The position numbers and the translations under genes are program-made. A stretch of 64,000 bases of DNA from Agrilactobacillus composti DSM 18527 = JCM 14202 (GTDB lineage: Bacteria > Bacillota > Bacilli > Lactobacillales > Lactobacillaceae), in assembly GCF_001436375.1 (NCBI RefSeq), contig NZ_AZGA01000002.1, positions 1-64,000 on the forward strand, written 5' to 3'. This document shows, in pieces, positions 49,447 through 58,454 of the stretch. The first letter of the stretch is position 1. Each line of letters opens with the position of its first letter. The notes beneath the pieces are model-generated. The model ran no database searches. It was given only the letters and a program-made list of their open reading frames with translations, and was not told where the DNA came from.

Positions 49447-50226
49447 ATGCAAATCATTTCTGGGCTTCAAACATTCCCACATAAGTTACGCACCCATTTA
49501 CTTGCTGACTGGCGTGGTTGGACATTGCAGAGTTATCTTTTATGTGCCTTTGGCATTGGTTTTTTAATTGGTATGCAGCTTATCAACCCTAAAGCAAGTT
49601 GGATATCGACTATTGCGGGCATGTTGGGCATGTTTTGTGTCCATCTGATCACTTCGCGCAAGTGGTTAAATGGGTTGTTTGGTTTAGCATCGGCCATTAT
49701 GATTATCGCCACGGCAATTCCCAACACAAATTATATGGAAATCGTGTTACAAGGTACTTATATTATCATGTTAGATCTACCTATTATTTTAGGGACTGAA
49801 TGGGATAAAGATACTAAATTGAGACACTTCGCTGATACCAACAAACGAACAATGATCTTAAAATATCTATTGCTTACTTTAACCATTTGGGGTATTGGCT
49901 ATGTCTTGATTGCCAATTTCACCAATGATGCTCGTCCAGCTGTCGATGCCTTAAGCACAGCTATTGGTTTAGTGGCAACTTGGTTGTGTGTGCGCCGGTT
50001 TCCAGAACAATATTATTTCTGGTTTGCCCAGGGTGTTATGTCCTTGGTTTTATGGACAATGACGGCCTTGCACAGTGGCTCCGGGGATTGGGCCTTAGCG
50101 GTGACCTACAGTATTTATGTGGGTAATGATATCATTGCTGTATTAGTTTCCAACTGGTTTGACCATAGTAAAAAATCTGCTAACGTGACAGCCTTAGCAA
50201 ACGAATCGAAAATCTATAATGATTAG
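49447..50226 (+). CDS. pnuC: PnuC-family nucleoside/vitamin transporter
   Basis: 259 residues from ATG 49447 (GGAGG ten bases upstream). About seven membrane helices of the PnuC/SWEET-like fold, with WxxQ-type residues in YYFWFAQGVMSLVLWTM and the late YSIYVGNDIIAVLVSNWF. PnuC members import nicotinamide riboside by facilitated diffusion, trapped by a kinase inside. The partner here is a deoxynucleoside-kinase-like protein 16 bases downstream rather than a NadR-type kinase, so the true substrate could be nicotinamide riboside or a (deoxy)nucleoside. Confidence 0.87.
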   Translation: MQIISGLQTFPHKLRTHLLADWRGWTLQSYLLCAFGIGFLIGMQLINPKASWISTIAGMLGMFCVHLITSRKWLNGLFGLASAIMIIATAIPNTNYMEIVLQGTYIIMLDLPIILGTEWDKDTKLRHFADTNKRTMILKYLLLTLTIWGIGYVLIANFTNDARPAVDALSTAIGLVATWLCVRRFPEQYYFWFAQGVMSLVLWTMTALHSGSGDWALAVTYSIYVGNDIIAVLVSNWFDHSKKSANVTALANESKIYND

Positions 50227-50242
50227 AAAAGAAGGAAGATGA

Positions 50243-50941
50243 ATGACAGTGTTGGTCTTAAGTGGTGTGATCGGATCAGGGAAGAGTTCTCTGACAAAAA
50301 TTCTTGCTGAACATTTAGGTACGACAGCTTTTTACGAACAAGTCGATAATAATCCAGTCTTACCATTATTTTATAAGGGGAATAAAATTGCCGAAGCCAA
50401 AAGGGCAGCTGGCCAAAAAGATGCTATCAATCCCTATACATTTTTATTACAGATTTACTTCTTAAATACCCGCTTTCATGCCATCAAAGCAGCTTTAACA
50501 GACGACAATAACGTTTTAGATCGTTCAATCTATGAAGACGAAATTTTCATGAAGATGAACACCGATCAAGGGCATGCCACCAAAGAGGAATATTTGATTT
50601 ATCAGGACTTATTGCAAAATATGATGGCAGAATTAGCTGGTACACCCAAAAAACATCCAGACTTGCTGATCAATATCCATGTCTCTTATGATACGATGAT
50701 TCAACGTATTCAAAAGCGGGGACGGCCGTATGAACAATTAGCCCAAGATCCAAATCTACCGCAATACTATCAAGACTTAATTGCTTATTACCAAGAATGG
50801 TATGCTAGTAAAATTCAAATTGATGGCGATCAATACGACTTTATCACAAATCCTGAGGATCGCCAGCAAGTACTTGCCACGATTGATACTAAACTACAGC
50901 AATTAAAGCGACTGCCCAAAAAACGTCGCCAAGTCATTTAA
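50243..50941 (+). CDS. Deoxynucleoside kinase family protein
   Basis: 232 residues. P-loop [10 protein letters not shown] at about 8-17, the substrate-site EQVDNNPVL and [12 protein letters not shown] stretch, the [10 protein letters not shown] motif near 92-101, and the [10 protein letters not shown] lid. It resembles the Lactobacillus deoxyadenosine/deoxyguanosine kinase group. It is cotranscribed with pnuC, so it may phosphorylate what PnuC imports. GAAGGAAG precedes the ATG. Confidence 0.88.
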   Translation: MTVLVLSGVIGSGKSSLTKILAEHLGTTAFYEQVDNNPVLPLFYKGNKIAEAKRAAGQKDAINPYTFLLQIYFLNTRFHAIKAALTDDNNVLDRSIYEDEIFMKMNTDQGHATKEEYLIYQDLLQNMMAELAGTPKKHPDLLINIHVSYDTMIQRIQKRGRPYEQLAQDPNLPQYYQDLIAYYQEWYASKIQIDGDQYDFITNPEDRQQVLATIDTKLQQLKRLPKKRRQVI

Positions 50942-50953
50942 ATTAACCATAAC

Positions 50954-50995
50954 AAATACGCCAACCTAAATTAATTTCTAGATCGGCGTATTTTT
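50954..50995 (+). terminator. Terminator after the pnuC-kinase pair
   Basis: AAATACGCC (50954-50962) pairs with GGCGTATTT (50985-50993), followed by TT. The loop is long (22 nt) and AT-rich. Confidence 0.75.
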
Positions 50996-51184
50996 AGTTA
51001 AGTTGGATTGGCAACAGGACCCGTTAACAAATCATAAAAGTTGTGGTCCAAAAGCCAGGCTAGGGGACCCACAGGATGAAAAATGTATTTAAGTTAACAT
51101 AATATATATTATCGGAAGTTGTCTCATTTTTATAAAAATACCAAACTTTACGATTTTACTGCCATTTTCTGCGCCAATTTGGCA
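50996..51184. other. Gene-free stretch between the kinase gene and icd
   Basis: No gene was found. 51000-51090 has a base composition closer to coding DNA than the other gaps and short open frames on both strands, none with a start and ribosome-binding site. Its core (51042-51087) resembles by hand alignment a stretch at 57445-57487. The palindrome GCCAAATTGGC lies beside the icd stop and may help end that transcript. Confidence 0.4.
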
Positions 51185-52456
51185 CTAGGCCTTCGCTTCG
51201 ATCAGCCGCTGCAAATACGCCCCAAAATCTGACGTGCTCAATTGTGTGGCGCCTGGAATGCCAGCCGCGAAATCCCACGTCACTTGTTTGTTTTGAATAG
51301 CTGTGGCAATCGCTTCGGTAATCAAATTGCCCACGTCACGCCAACCAAAATAATCAAACATCATTGCCCCGGATAACAAGATTGATGACGGGTTTAATTT
51401 GTTTTGACCTACAAATTCTGGTGCCGTCCCATGAGTAGATTCAAAGATGGCTTGACCCGTTGTGTAGTTGATATTACCACTAGGTGCGATCCCAATCCCG
51501 CCAACTTGTGCGGATAACGCATCCGACATATAATCACCATTTAAGTTACAAGTTGCGACAATTTCAAAATTTTGAGGATTAATCAAAGCTTGTTGGAAGA
51601 AATTATCGGTGATAATATCGTTGATAATTAACTTTTGGGCTTGTTTTGCAGCTTTAAAAGCCTTTTCAGCCGCGGCTGCGCCATCATTGGCCTTAATCGT
51701 CGTATATTGCTGCCACGTAAATACTTGATCGCCATATTTAGCCTCGGCGATATCATAGCCCCATTGCTTAAAAGCGCCTTCGGTCAGTTTCATAATGTTA
51801 CCCTTATGCACTAACGTTAACGTATGCCGCTTGTGGGCTAAGGCATAATCGATTGCTGAAATCACAAAACGTTCACTGCCTTCTTTAGAAATGGGCTTGA
51901 TAGCATAGTTACTGCTATCTGGGAAACGAACTTTAGCCATTTGATTAGTATCAATTAAAGTTTGTTTTAATTCTGCCGCATTTTTTTGAGCATATTCAAT
52001 ACCGGCATAAATGTCTTCAGTATTCTCCCGAAAAATCACCATATCTACTAACTCCGGTTTTTTAACAGGTGACGGTGTGCCCTTGAAGTACTGTACGGGA
52101 CGGACACAAGCATACAAATCAAAGTATTGGCGTAACGTGACATTAATGGATCGATGGCCTTTGCCAATAGGTGTGGTTAAAGGCCCTTTGATGCCGATTA
52201 AAGCCTGTTGTAAGGCATCTTTCGTAGCTTGTGGTAACCATTCGCCCGTTTGGTTAAATGCTTTCTCTCCAGCTAGTACCTCCTGCCACTCTACCCTCTT
52301 CGCCGTTCCGAATACTTTGTGAACAGCTGTGTTAAATACCGGTTGAGCAGCAGCCCAAACCTCTGGGCCGATTCCATCGCCTTCGATATAGGGAATAATG
52401 GGGTGATCTGGCACTTTAAAACCTGCGGGTGTATGTGTGATAAAATCTTTTGTCAA
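51185..52456 (-). CDS. icd: Isocitrate dehydrogenase (NADP-type)
   Basis: 423 residues, decarboxylating isocitrate to 2-oxoglutarate. IPYIEGDGIGPEVW at the N-terminus, the substrate-binding SINVTLRQYFDLYACVRPVQ segment, NTEDIYAGIEY, the central GDYMSDALSAQVGGIGIAPSGNI-like region (metal aspartates), and HGTAPEFVGQNKLNP near the cofactor site. TTG start with AAGGAGG 11 bases before. It lies 63 bases after acnA, with a weak AT-rich hairpin in between. Citrate synthase, usually in this cluster, is absent. Confidence 0.94.
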   Translation of the reverse strand: MTKDFITHTPAGFKVPDHPIIPYIEGDGIGPEVWAAAQPVFNTAVHKVFGTAKRVEWQEVLAGEKAFNQTGEWLPQATKDALQQALIGIKGPLTTPIGKGHRSINVTLRQYFDLYACVRPVQYFKGTPSPVKKPELVDMVIFRENTEDIYAGIEYAQKNAAELKQTLIDTNQMAKVRFPDSSNYAIKPISKEGSERFVISAIDYALAHKRHTLTLVHKGNIMKLTEGAFKQWGYDIAEAKYGDQVFTWQQYTTIKANDGAAAAEKAFKAAKQAQKLIINDIITDNFFQQALINPQNFEIVATCNLNGDYMSDALSAQVGGIGIAPSGNINYTTGQAIFESTHGTAPEFVGQNKLNPSSILLSGAMMFDYFGWRDVGNLITEAIATAIQNKQVTWDFAAGIPGATQLSTSDFGAYLQRLIEAKA

Positions 52457-52519
52457 AACTACGAGCGCCTCCTTAATTTAACCATTCAAACAACAATAAT
52501 TTTTAATAATGCTATTATT

Positions 52520-55147
52520 TTATTGCTTAACTTTCTCACGAATAATCATAGGCAAAATCCCATCATTTTCGTAGTATCGTGCATCCGTTGGCGTATCAAA
52601 ACGTAATTTTGTTTTGAACTCAACTTGCGTCCCATCTTGTTTTTTAGCTGTCACAGAAGCACTTTGACTGGCCGCATCAAAGTCCAAAGTATAATCTTCC
52701 GATCCGTCTAAGCCAAGAGATTGAGCATTTTGTCCAGGTTCAAACTGCAACGGCAAAACCCCCATCATGACCAAGTTAGAGCGGTGAATCCGTTCAAAAC
52801 TTTCGGCAATAACCGCTTTCACACCTAAAAGTTTCACACCCTTTGCGGCCCAGTCTCTGGAAGAACCCATGCCATAATCTTTGCCGGCTAGAATAATCAA
52901 ACCATCAACTGGTTCTTTTTCATAAGCTTGGGCGGCATCATAAATGGTCATCTCAGTTCGAGTTGGCCAAAAAATGGTATAGCCCCCCTCTTTATCTGGG
53001 GTCAATTGATTTTGAATCCGGATATTTGCTAAGGTCCCCCGCATCATAACCTCATGATTTCCCCGTCTGGCACCGTAAGAATTAAATTGCGTGGGTTGGA
53101 CACCTTTGGACAATAAGTACTGCCCCGCTGGTGTTTGCTGGCCAATAAAACCTGCCGGTGAGATATGATCAGTGGTAATCGAATCGCCAAATTTACCTAA
53201 AACTTTCAGCTTGCCAAAGTGTGTGCTAGTTTGATTGGCCATTGATTTGAAGAATGGTGGCCGGGCAATATAAGTTGACTTTGGATCCCAGTCATAGGTC
53301 GGCTTATCTACGACCGGTAGTTTATTCCAATGGTCATTGCCCGCTAGGACATCTTCGTAACTAGTAGAAAATAGTTTTGAGTCGATAAATTCTTGGATTG
53401 CCGTCTCAACAGTTTTGGCATCAGGCCACAAGTCCTTTAAGTAAACAGCTTGGCCATTTTGGGCTGTACCCAAAGCATCAGTGGCTAAGTCAATATTTAA
53501 CGTTCCTGCCAAGGCATAGGCTACAACTAATGGTGGTGAGGCCAGGTACGTATCTTTGATCAACGGATTAATCCGACCTTCAAAGTTACGGTTACCACTT
53601 AAAACCCCAGCCATTGGAAAATCAGAATCGCTTAGAGCTGAAACAACTTCTGGCTTCAAAGCACCAGAATTCCCAATACATGTCGTACAGCCATAGCCAA
53701 CTAAATTAAAGCCTAATTGATCCAAATAAGGCGTTAAACCAGCCGCTTCTAGATAAGCTGTTACGGTCTTAGAACCTGGTGCAAGGGATGTTTTAACATA
53801 GCTTGGCACTGCTAGACCCAGCTCTGCCGCTTTTTTGGCGATAAAGCCTGCTGTTAGCATCAAGGCTGGATTAGATGTGTTCGTACAGCTGGTAATGGCT
53901 GCAATCCCGATCGCTCCGTAGTTTAAATCATAGGTCTTATCAGGCATCTTAATCGTTAAACCTGGCTTTTCAGCGGTAAATCTTGTTTTCAAATCTTGTA
54001 AGGCCACCAAATCCTGGGGTCTTTTTGGACCGGCAAGGCTAGGTGTAATTTGGGTTAAATCTAAATCCAAAGTCGTGGAGTAATGTCTTTGGTCATCTGT
54101 TGTGGGATCGTACCAAAGACCGTTAGCCTTGGCATAATCTTCAATTAACTGTACTTGTTTGGCATCACGGCCAGTAAGCTTGAGGTAAGCCGTTGTTTGT
54201 TGATCAATTGGGAAATAGCCACAAGTAGCCCCGTATTCTGGTGCCATGTTAGCAATTGTGGCCCGATCAGCTACAGTGAGCTGCTCCAAACCAGGTCCAA
54301 AGAATTCCACAAACTTGCCCACTACGTTCAATTGTCGCAATTGATGGGTCACAGTTAGTGCCAAGTCAGTTGCAGTCGCCCCTGTGGGTAGATCACCAGA
54401 GATACGCACACCTACAACTTCAGGAATTGGGAAAAATGTTACTTCGCCCAACATGCTAGCTTCAGCCTCAATACCACCAACACCCCAGCCCAATACACCT
54501 AAACCATTCGTCATAGTCGTATGAGAATCTGTGCCCACAACTGTGTCTGGATAAACCAAAGTGCCATCGGCCTGAGCTTCGGTAAAGACAACACGAGCTA
54601 AGTACTCCAAGTTAATTTGGTGAATAATCCCATTATCCGGTGGCACAATTTCTAAATTCTCAAAGGCTTGTTTTGCCCACTTTAAAAAACGATAACGTTC
54701 CTGGTTATTCTCAAATTCCTTACTGATATTATCTTCAAAAGCATCGGCATTCCCTGACGATAAAACTTGAACAGAATGATCAATGATCAAATTCACTGGC
54801 ACGTCTGGATTAATTGATTTACCATCTCCGCCAAGTTCAATAACCTTATCCCGCATGGCTGCTAAATCCACCAAGGCTGGAACACCTGTAAAATCCTGCA
54901 ATAAAACACGCTGTGCTTTAAAAGCAACATCTTGATCATGGTTTTGATCCCAATTTAATAAATGATCTAAGTTTTTATTGTATTTCTCATCATTGGCCGC
55001 AAATCGTAATAACTGCTCCATTAAAATACGAATGGTATAAGGAAATGCAGTTTTTGTAGAGCCATGTTGTGCCAGCCAAGCCGCATAGTCAAAATATTGG
55101 TACTGTTGTTGCTGACTGGTAAATTTTTTCAAAAATCGTGTATCCAT
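52520..55147 (-). CDS. acnA: Aconitate hydratase A
   Basis: 875 residues, AcnA/IRP type. The 4Fe-4S ligands are C421 (ITSCTNTSNP), C487 and C490 (GYGCTTCIGNSG). Other marks are VGTDSHTTMTNGLGVLGWG, the C-terminal swivel domain with LAGKDYGMGSSRDWAAKG and ESFERIHRSNLVMMGVLPL. Interconverts citrate and isocitrate for icd downstream. GGAGG lies six bases before the ATG. Promoter hexamers upstream are unclear, but an inverted repeat lies 137 bases away. Confidence 0.96.
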   Translation of the reverse strand: MDTRFLKKFTSQQQQYQYFDYAAWLAQHGSTKTAFPYTIRILMEQLLRFAANDEKYNKNLDHLLNWDQNHDQDVAFKAQRVLLQDFTGVPALVDLAAMRDKVIELGGDGKSINPDVPVNLIIDHSVQVLSSGNADAFEDNISKEFENNQERYRFLKWAKQAFENLEIVPPDNGIIHQINLEYLARVVFTEAQADGTLVYPDTVVGTDSHTTMTNGLGVLGWGVGGIEAEASMLGEVTFFPIPEVVGVRISGDLPTGATATDLALTVTHQLRQLNVVGKFVEFFGPGLEQLTVADRATIANMAPEYGATCGYFPIDQQTTAYLKLTGRDAKQVQLIEDYAKANGLWYDPTTDDQRHYSTTLDLDLTQITPSLAGPKRPQDLVALQDLKTRFTAEKPGLTIKMPDKTYDLNYGAIGIAAITSCTNTSNPALMLTAGFIAKKAAELGLAVPSYVKTSLAPGSKTVTAYLEAAGLTPYLDQLGFNLVGYGCTTCIGNSGALKPEVVSALSDSDFPMAGVLSGNRNFEGRINPLIKDTYLASPPLVVAYALAGTLNIDLATDALGTAQNGQAVYLKDLWPDAKTVETAIQEFIDSKLFSTSYEDVLAGNDHWNKLPVVDKPTYDWDPKSTYIARPPFFKSMANQTSTHFGKLKVLGKFGDSITTDHISPAGFIGQQTPAGQYLLSKGVQPTQFNSYGARRGNHEVMMRGTLANIRIQNQLTPDKEGGYTIFWPTRTEMTIYDAAQAYEKEPVDGLIILAGKDYGMGSSRDWAAKGVKLLGVKAVIAESFERIHRSNLVMMGVLPLQFEPGQNAQSLGLDGSEDYTLDFDAASQSASVTAKKQDGTQVEFKTKLRFDTPTDARYYENDGILPMIIREKVKQ

Positions 55148-55283
55148 GAGCCACCTCCGGAAATGTCCAAACCATTAGGAAACAATTAAAATTTAATTAT
55201 ATGTATAAATATTCTCACTAGATCTTATAATTTGCAAGAAGTTTTCTTTGAAAAGCGACAAAAAATTTTTTTGATTAACTTTT

Positions 55284-55304
55284 TGACAGCTCAAATCACT
55301 GTCA
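55284..55304. promoter_or_regulatory. TGACAG-N9-CTGTCA inverted repeat upstream of acnA
   Basis: Perfect 6-bp arms, 15-base centre-to-centre spacing, as expected for a dimeric regulator. The LysR-type regulator encoded at 56446 is a candidate binder, by proximity only. Confidence 0.35.
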
Positions 55305-55411
55305 TAACAGCATCTATGATAATTATTAGAAAATTATTAAATTTTAAATTCAGCTGACATAGTCATGTTAGATATGTATATATATCCTACCAATTCCCTT
55401 TATGAAAGGCC

Positions 55412-55442
55412 AAAAAAAGCCCTTACAAGTACGCCTTGTAAG
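55412..55442 (-). terminator. ppaC terminator
   Basis: CTTACAAG (55422-55429) pairs with CTTGTAAG (55435-55442) over a 5-base loop; on the minus strand a run of seven T (55412-55418) follows. Confidence 0.88.
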
Positions 55443-55463
55443 AACTCTCAAAGTTTATTCTAA

Positions 55464-56396
55464 TTATTCAAAAGCGGCCGTTAATTGCGGTACAACTTGT
55501 TTCTTTCGAGAAACAACACCTGGTAAATTAGCCTTATCATCAGCTAAGGTAACATCGAAGGCCTTTTGAACAGCAGCCTTACTAGCATCGTCACCAATGG
55601 CCAACAATTCTGAATCACTATTTAAGATATTAGTAATCAACAAAATGAACAAGCTGTAATTTTTACTTTTGTTTTCAGCACCCATAGCTTCACGCAATTC
55701 TGTTTCACGTTGTAAAACATCAGCGATATCCACTGTATTAACTTGAGCAACTCGAACGGCATGACCATTCATATCAAAGCTCTTAGCATCCATGTCGATC
55801 AATTCTGTTGCTGATTTATTGCCAAGATTAGTCCCAGCTTTTAACATCTCTAACCCGTAAGTTTGATAGTCTGTATGAGACAACTCAGCTAATGTTTTAA
55901 CAGCATCACGATCTTCATCAGTTGTTGTTGGTGACTTCAAAAGTAATGTATCTGAAATAATAGCGGAAAGCATCAAGCCAGCAATGACTTCTGGGACTGC
56001 CACGTTATTTTCGTTGTATATTTTTAATAAGATCGTACTGGTACAGCCCAGCGGTTCAGCCCGATAATATAGCGGATCAGCTGTATTAAAATTTTGGATC
56101 CGATGATGGTCCACAACATGCGTCACCTTTACATCGGCAATATCACTGACACTTTGTTGAGGTTCATTATGATCCACCAACATAACCGCATCGACTTCTG
56201 TTTTAGCGGTTTGGATCACCCGTGGTGCTTTGGTATTGAAATGGTCTAAAACATAAGCAGTTTCTTCATTAGGTTCACCTAGCGCAACGGCCTCAGTATC
56301 ATAGCCCAATTTATTTTGGAGATATGAATAAGAGATTGCCGCAACAATTGCGTCGGTATCTGGATTTTGATGTCCAAAGATTAATTCTTTTGCCAT
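55464..56396 (-). CDS. ppaC: Manganese-dependent inorganic pyrophosphatase (family II)
   Basis: 310 residues, DHH superfamily. Motifs: [10 protein letters not shown] (metal ligands), VDHNEPQQS, the DHH motif in [12 protein letters not shown], and the C-terminal DHHA2 domain with SRKKQVVP substrate-binding basic residues. Hydrolyses pyrophosphate and drives biosynthesis. AAAGGAG lies ten bases before the ATG. Transcribed with its own terminator, 49 bases after lysR. Confidence 0.96.
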   Translation of the reverse strand: MAKELIFGHQNPDTDAIVAAISYSYLQNKLGYDTEAVALGEPNEETAYVLDHFNTKAPRVIQTAKTEVDAVMLVDHNEPQQSVSDIADVKVTHVVDHHRIQNFNTADPLYYRAEPLGCTSTILLKIYNENNVAVPEVIAGLMLSAIISDTLLLKSPTTTDEDRDAVKTLAELSHTDYQTYGLEMLKAGTNLGNKSATELIDMDAKSFDMNGHAVRVAQVNTVDIADVLQRETELREAMGAENKSKNYSLFILLITNILNSDSELLAIGDDASKAAVQKAFDVTLADDKANLPGVVSRKKQVVPQLTAAFE

Positions 56397-56445
56397 TTTT
56401 TGAAAACTCCTTTATCAACAGTATTAACACTACTCATTATAAAGC

Positions 56446-57399
56446 TTAATGCTGTTGTAATCGAGTATTATAATCAGTTTCGGCGAAATATTTATCCCAA
56501 GCTTCAAAAAAACGGGCAATCCGTGGAATCGCTAACTTATCCTTGCGAAAAATGAACTGCATCTGAAATTTGATCGATGGCTCAAAAGGTAACGCCGACT
56601 GGGTAAATTCATTAGCATGGGCAAAGTAGAAGCTTTGGGGTAAAGCAGTATTCACATCAACGTGTTGACTAAATTTCATCAATTGAAACGGGGTCGTGAA
56701 CTGAGCCGAACTTTGGGGCTGGTCCACCAATTGATTTTTAAAGGTTTCTTTGACAATTTGGGCCAGATAATAATCATCAGGATAGGTCACCCACTTTTTA
56801 TCCAAGGTATCCTTAAACTTAACCCGCTTACGTCTGGCTAATTTGGGATTGTTGTGCACAAATAGTAATTCTTCATCCACAATATTCTTAGTGGCATAAG
56901 CTTTCCAGTTTTTAATGGATTCATCGGGTAAATACATCACACCCACATCGATACGGTTATTTTCTAACGCGTCCCAAATTTCCTTACGGGTCAGTAAGCG
57001 AAAAGAAATTTCAATGTTCGGGTTCGCTTCAATATAATTAATGATGAAATTCTCAAATACTGAGCTTTCCATAGAAGATAAAAAGCCAATGTTGATCTTA
57101 CCGGAATTAGCATTGGTAGATTGTTGGATTTCATCCGTGGCATTATTTAAGACTTCATAGATCTGTTTAGTGGCTTGCAGCATAGTTTTACCAGCATCTG
57201 AAATCTGTAATCTTTTGCCGATAGAAAAGAACAATGGCGCACCTACGCTCTTCTCTAACTTTTTAATTTGCTGCGTTAAGGCTGGTTGGGTAATGCCTAA
57301 GATTTGTGCGGCTTGCGTGTAATTCATGGTTTCAGCAAGCTGTAGGAAGTAGGTCAATGTTTTGGACGAGAAAATATTCTCTTGTTTTGTTTTAACCAC
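56446..57399 (-). CDS. LysR-family transcriptional regulator
   Basis: 317 residues. The N-terminal helix-turn-helix is typical (YTQAAQILGITQPALTQQIKKLE, about residues 27-49), followed by the linker and a two-lobed periplasmic-binding-like effector domain (GKINIGFLSSMESSVFENF on). GTG start with AAGGAG eight bases upstream. Targets are not evident. Neighbouring ppaC, acnA-icd and pflA-pflB are candidates; Bacillus CcpC, a LysR regulator of aconitase, is a possible analogue but not shown to be the orthologue. Confidence 0.9.
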   Translation of the reverse strand: MVKTKQENIFSSKTLTYFLQLAETMNYTQAAQILGITQPALTQQIKKLEKSVGAPLFFSIGKRLQISDAGKTMLQATKQIYEVLNNATDEIQQSTNANSGKINIGFLSSMESSVFENFIINYIEANPNIEISFRLLTRKEIWDALENNRIDVGVMYLPDESIKNWKAYATKNIVDEELLFVHNNPKLARRKRVKFKDTLDKKWVTYPDDYYLAQIVKETFKNQLVDQPQSSAQFTTPFQLMKFSQHVDVNTALPQSFYFAHANEFTQSALPFEPSIKFQMQFIFRKDKLAIPRIARFFEAWDKYFAETDYNTRLQQH

Positions 57400-57592
57400 T
57401 AGGAAATCTCCTTTTTTTATAATGTGCGTACTAGCCCCTGATTTTTCGTGTCAGAAGCGCTGGCTAACAGGTGGCGTCAAAATGTGAATCACAAGTAACT
57501 GCTGCCGGCTTAATGGCAACTGAGTTTTAATAACACCGTGCTCGTCAAAAAGAATATCCCAGCACTTATAACATAATAATAATGAAAATGAT
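57400..57592. other. Gap between lysR and the pflA terminator
   Basis: No gene with a start and ribosome-binding site was found. 57421-57575 has a composition nearer to coding DNA than the surrounding gaps, and the minus strand is open for about 60 codons ending at 57451 without ATG. Part of it (57445-57487) resembles 51042-51087. A gene remnant or a dispersed intergenic element are both possible. Confidence 0.35.
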
Positions 57593-57624
57593 AAAAAAGA
57601 GCAACTAAAAAGCTGCTCTTTTTT
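57593..57624. terminator. pflA terminator
   Basis: AAAAAAGAGCA (57593-57603) pairs with TGCTCTTTTTT (57614-57624), with a 10-base loop. On the minus strand the stem ends in a T run, as needed for pflA. Confidence 0.88.
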
Positions 57625-57657
57625 ATAGCTATTTAAATTTCAAATTATAATGATAAC

Positions 57658-58446
57658 CTAATTCTTATAACCAGTATAAGCCTTAGTATCCAACAACTTT
57701 TCAGCGTTTTGCACCCGTTCTTGAGTAGGTGGTTCAATTCCCTTTAGCGGATAATTGATCCCTAAATTTTCGTACTTAGAGACCCCCATGGTGTGATAGG
57801 GTAAAACTTCAACTTTATCGACGGTCTTAATCGTCTTGATATAAGCCCCTAGTTGGGCCAAATAGTCATCGTAATCAGTGCGTTCAGGGACTAAAACGTG
57901 TCTGATCCACATATGGTGACCATTGTCAGACATATATTGAATCATCGCTAGAATATTTTCGTTGGTCCAACCGGTTAACTTTTTATGTTCATAAGGATTA
58001 ATATGCTTAATATCTACTAAGGAAACGTCTGTATAAGCCATTAATTCTTTGAAACGGCTGAAAAACGGTTCCTTATAGGTGAAAGGTTGCCCACAGGTAT
58101 CTAAACAAGTGTTGATACCTAATGCCTTCGCTTTTTTGAAGAGATCAATAATAAAATCGATCTGTAACAAAGATTCACCGCCAGAAACGGTGATCCCCCC
58201 TTTTTTACCCCAAAAAGCTTTATATTTAACTGCTTGTTCTAATAACGCATCAGCAGTCATTTCAGTGCCAACGCCAATATTCCAAGTGTCAGGATTATGA
58301 CAAAATTCACAGCGCATCCGACACCCCTGCAAAAAGGCCACAAAGCGGACACCGGGGCCGTCAACGGAACCAAAAGTTTCTATAGAATGAACATAGCCGA
58401 TGACCGGTTTTTGTTCAGTTGTATTTTTTTCTTGCATTTCAAGCAT
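57658..58446 (-). CDS. pflA: Pyruvate formate-lyase activating enzyme
   Basis: 262 residues, radical SAM. The cluster cysteines C42-X3-C46-X2-C49 are in GCRMRCEFCHNPDTW; GGITVSGGE is the SAM-binding motif; DTCGQ, DIKHINPYEHKKLTG and HVLVPERTD follow in family order. It installs the glycyl radical on PflB. AAAGGAGG, seven bases before the ATG, lies in a perfect CTCCTT/AAGGAG inverted repeat. It is downstream of pflB in the same operon. Confidence 0.96.
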   Translation of the reverse strand: MLEMQEKNTTEQKPVIGYVHSIETFGSVDGPGVRFVAFLQGCRMRCEFCHNPDTWNIGVGTEMTADALLEQAVKYKAFWGKKGGITVSGGESLLQIDFIIDLFKKAKALGINTCLDTCGQPFTYKEPFFSRFKELMAYTDVSLVDIKHINPYEHKKLTGWTNENILAMIQYMSDNGHHMWIRHVLVPERTDYDDYLAQLGAYIKTIKTVDKVEVLPYHTMGVSKYENLGINYPLKGIEPPTQERVQNAEKLLDTKAYTGYKN

Positions 58447-58454
58447 ATTTCTTC

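Larger units (their letters stand above)
55148..55463. other. AT-rich gap between acnA and ppaC
   Basis: No gene seen. It holds the acnA ribosome-binding site, the acnA control region, an inverted repeat TGACAG-N9-CTGTCA at 55284-55304, A/T tracts around 55255-55275, and the ppaC terminator at 55412-55442. Confidence 0.6.

Noticed and set aside
51000-51095. Minus-strand open frame of about 30 codons next to icd, as a possible citrate synthase remnant
   Set aside because: No citrate synthase motif was recognisable, no start codon with a ribosome-binding site, and a 30-codon open frame is expected by chance.
55230-55260. cre-like sequence upstream of acnA (TTTGAAAAGCGACAAA)
   Set aside because: One extra base breaks the cre pattern; I could not support a CcpA site here.
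57451-57640. Minus-strand frame of about 60 codons without ATG between pflA and lysR
   Set aside because: It crosses the pflA terminator, lacks a start and Shine-Dalgarno, and resembles no family I know. Kept only as part of the gene-free stretch.
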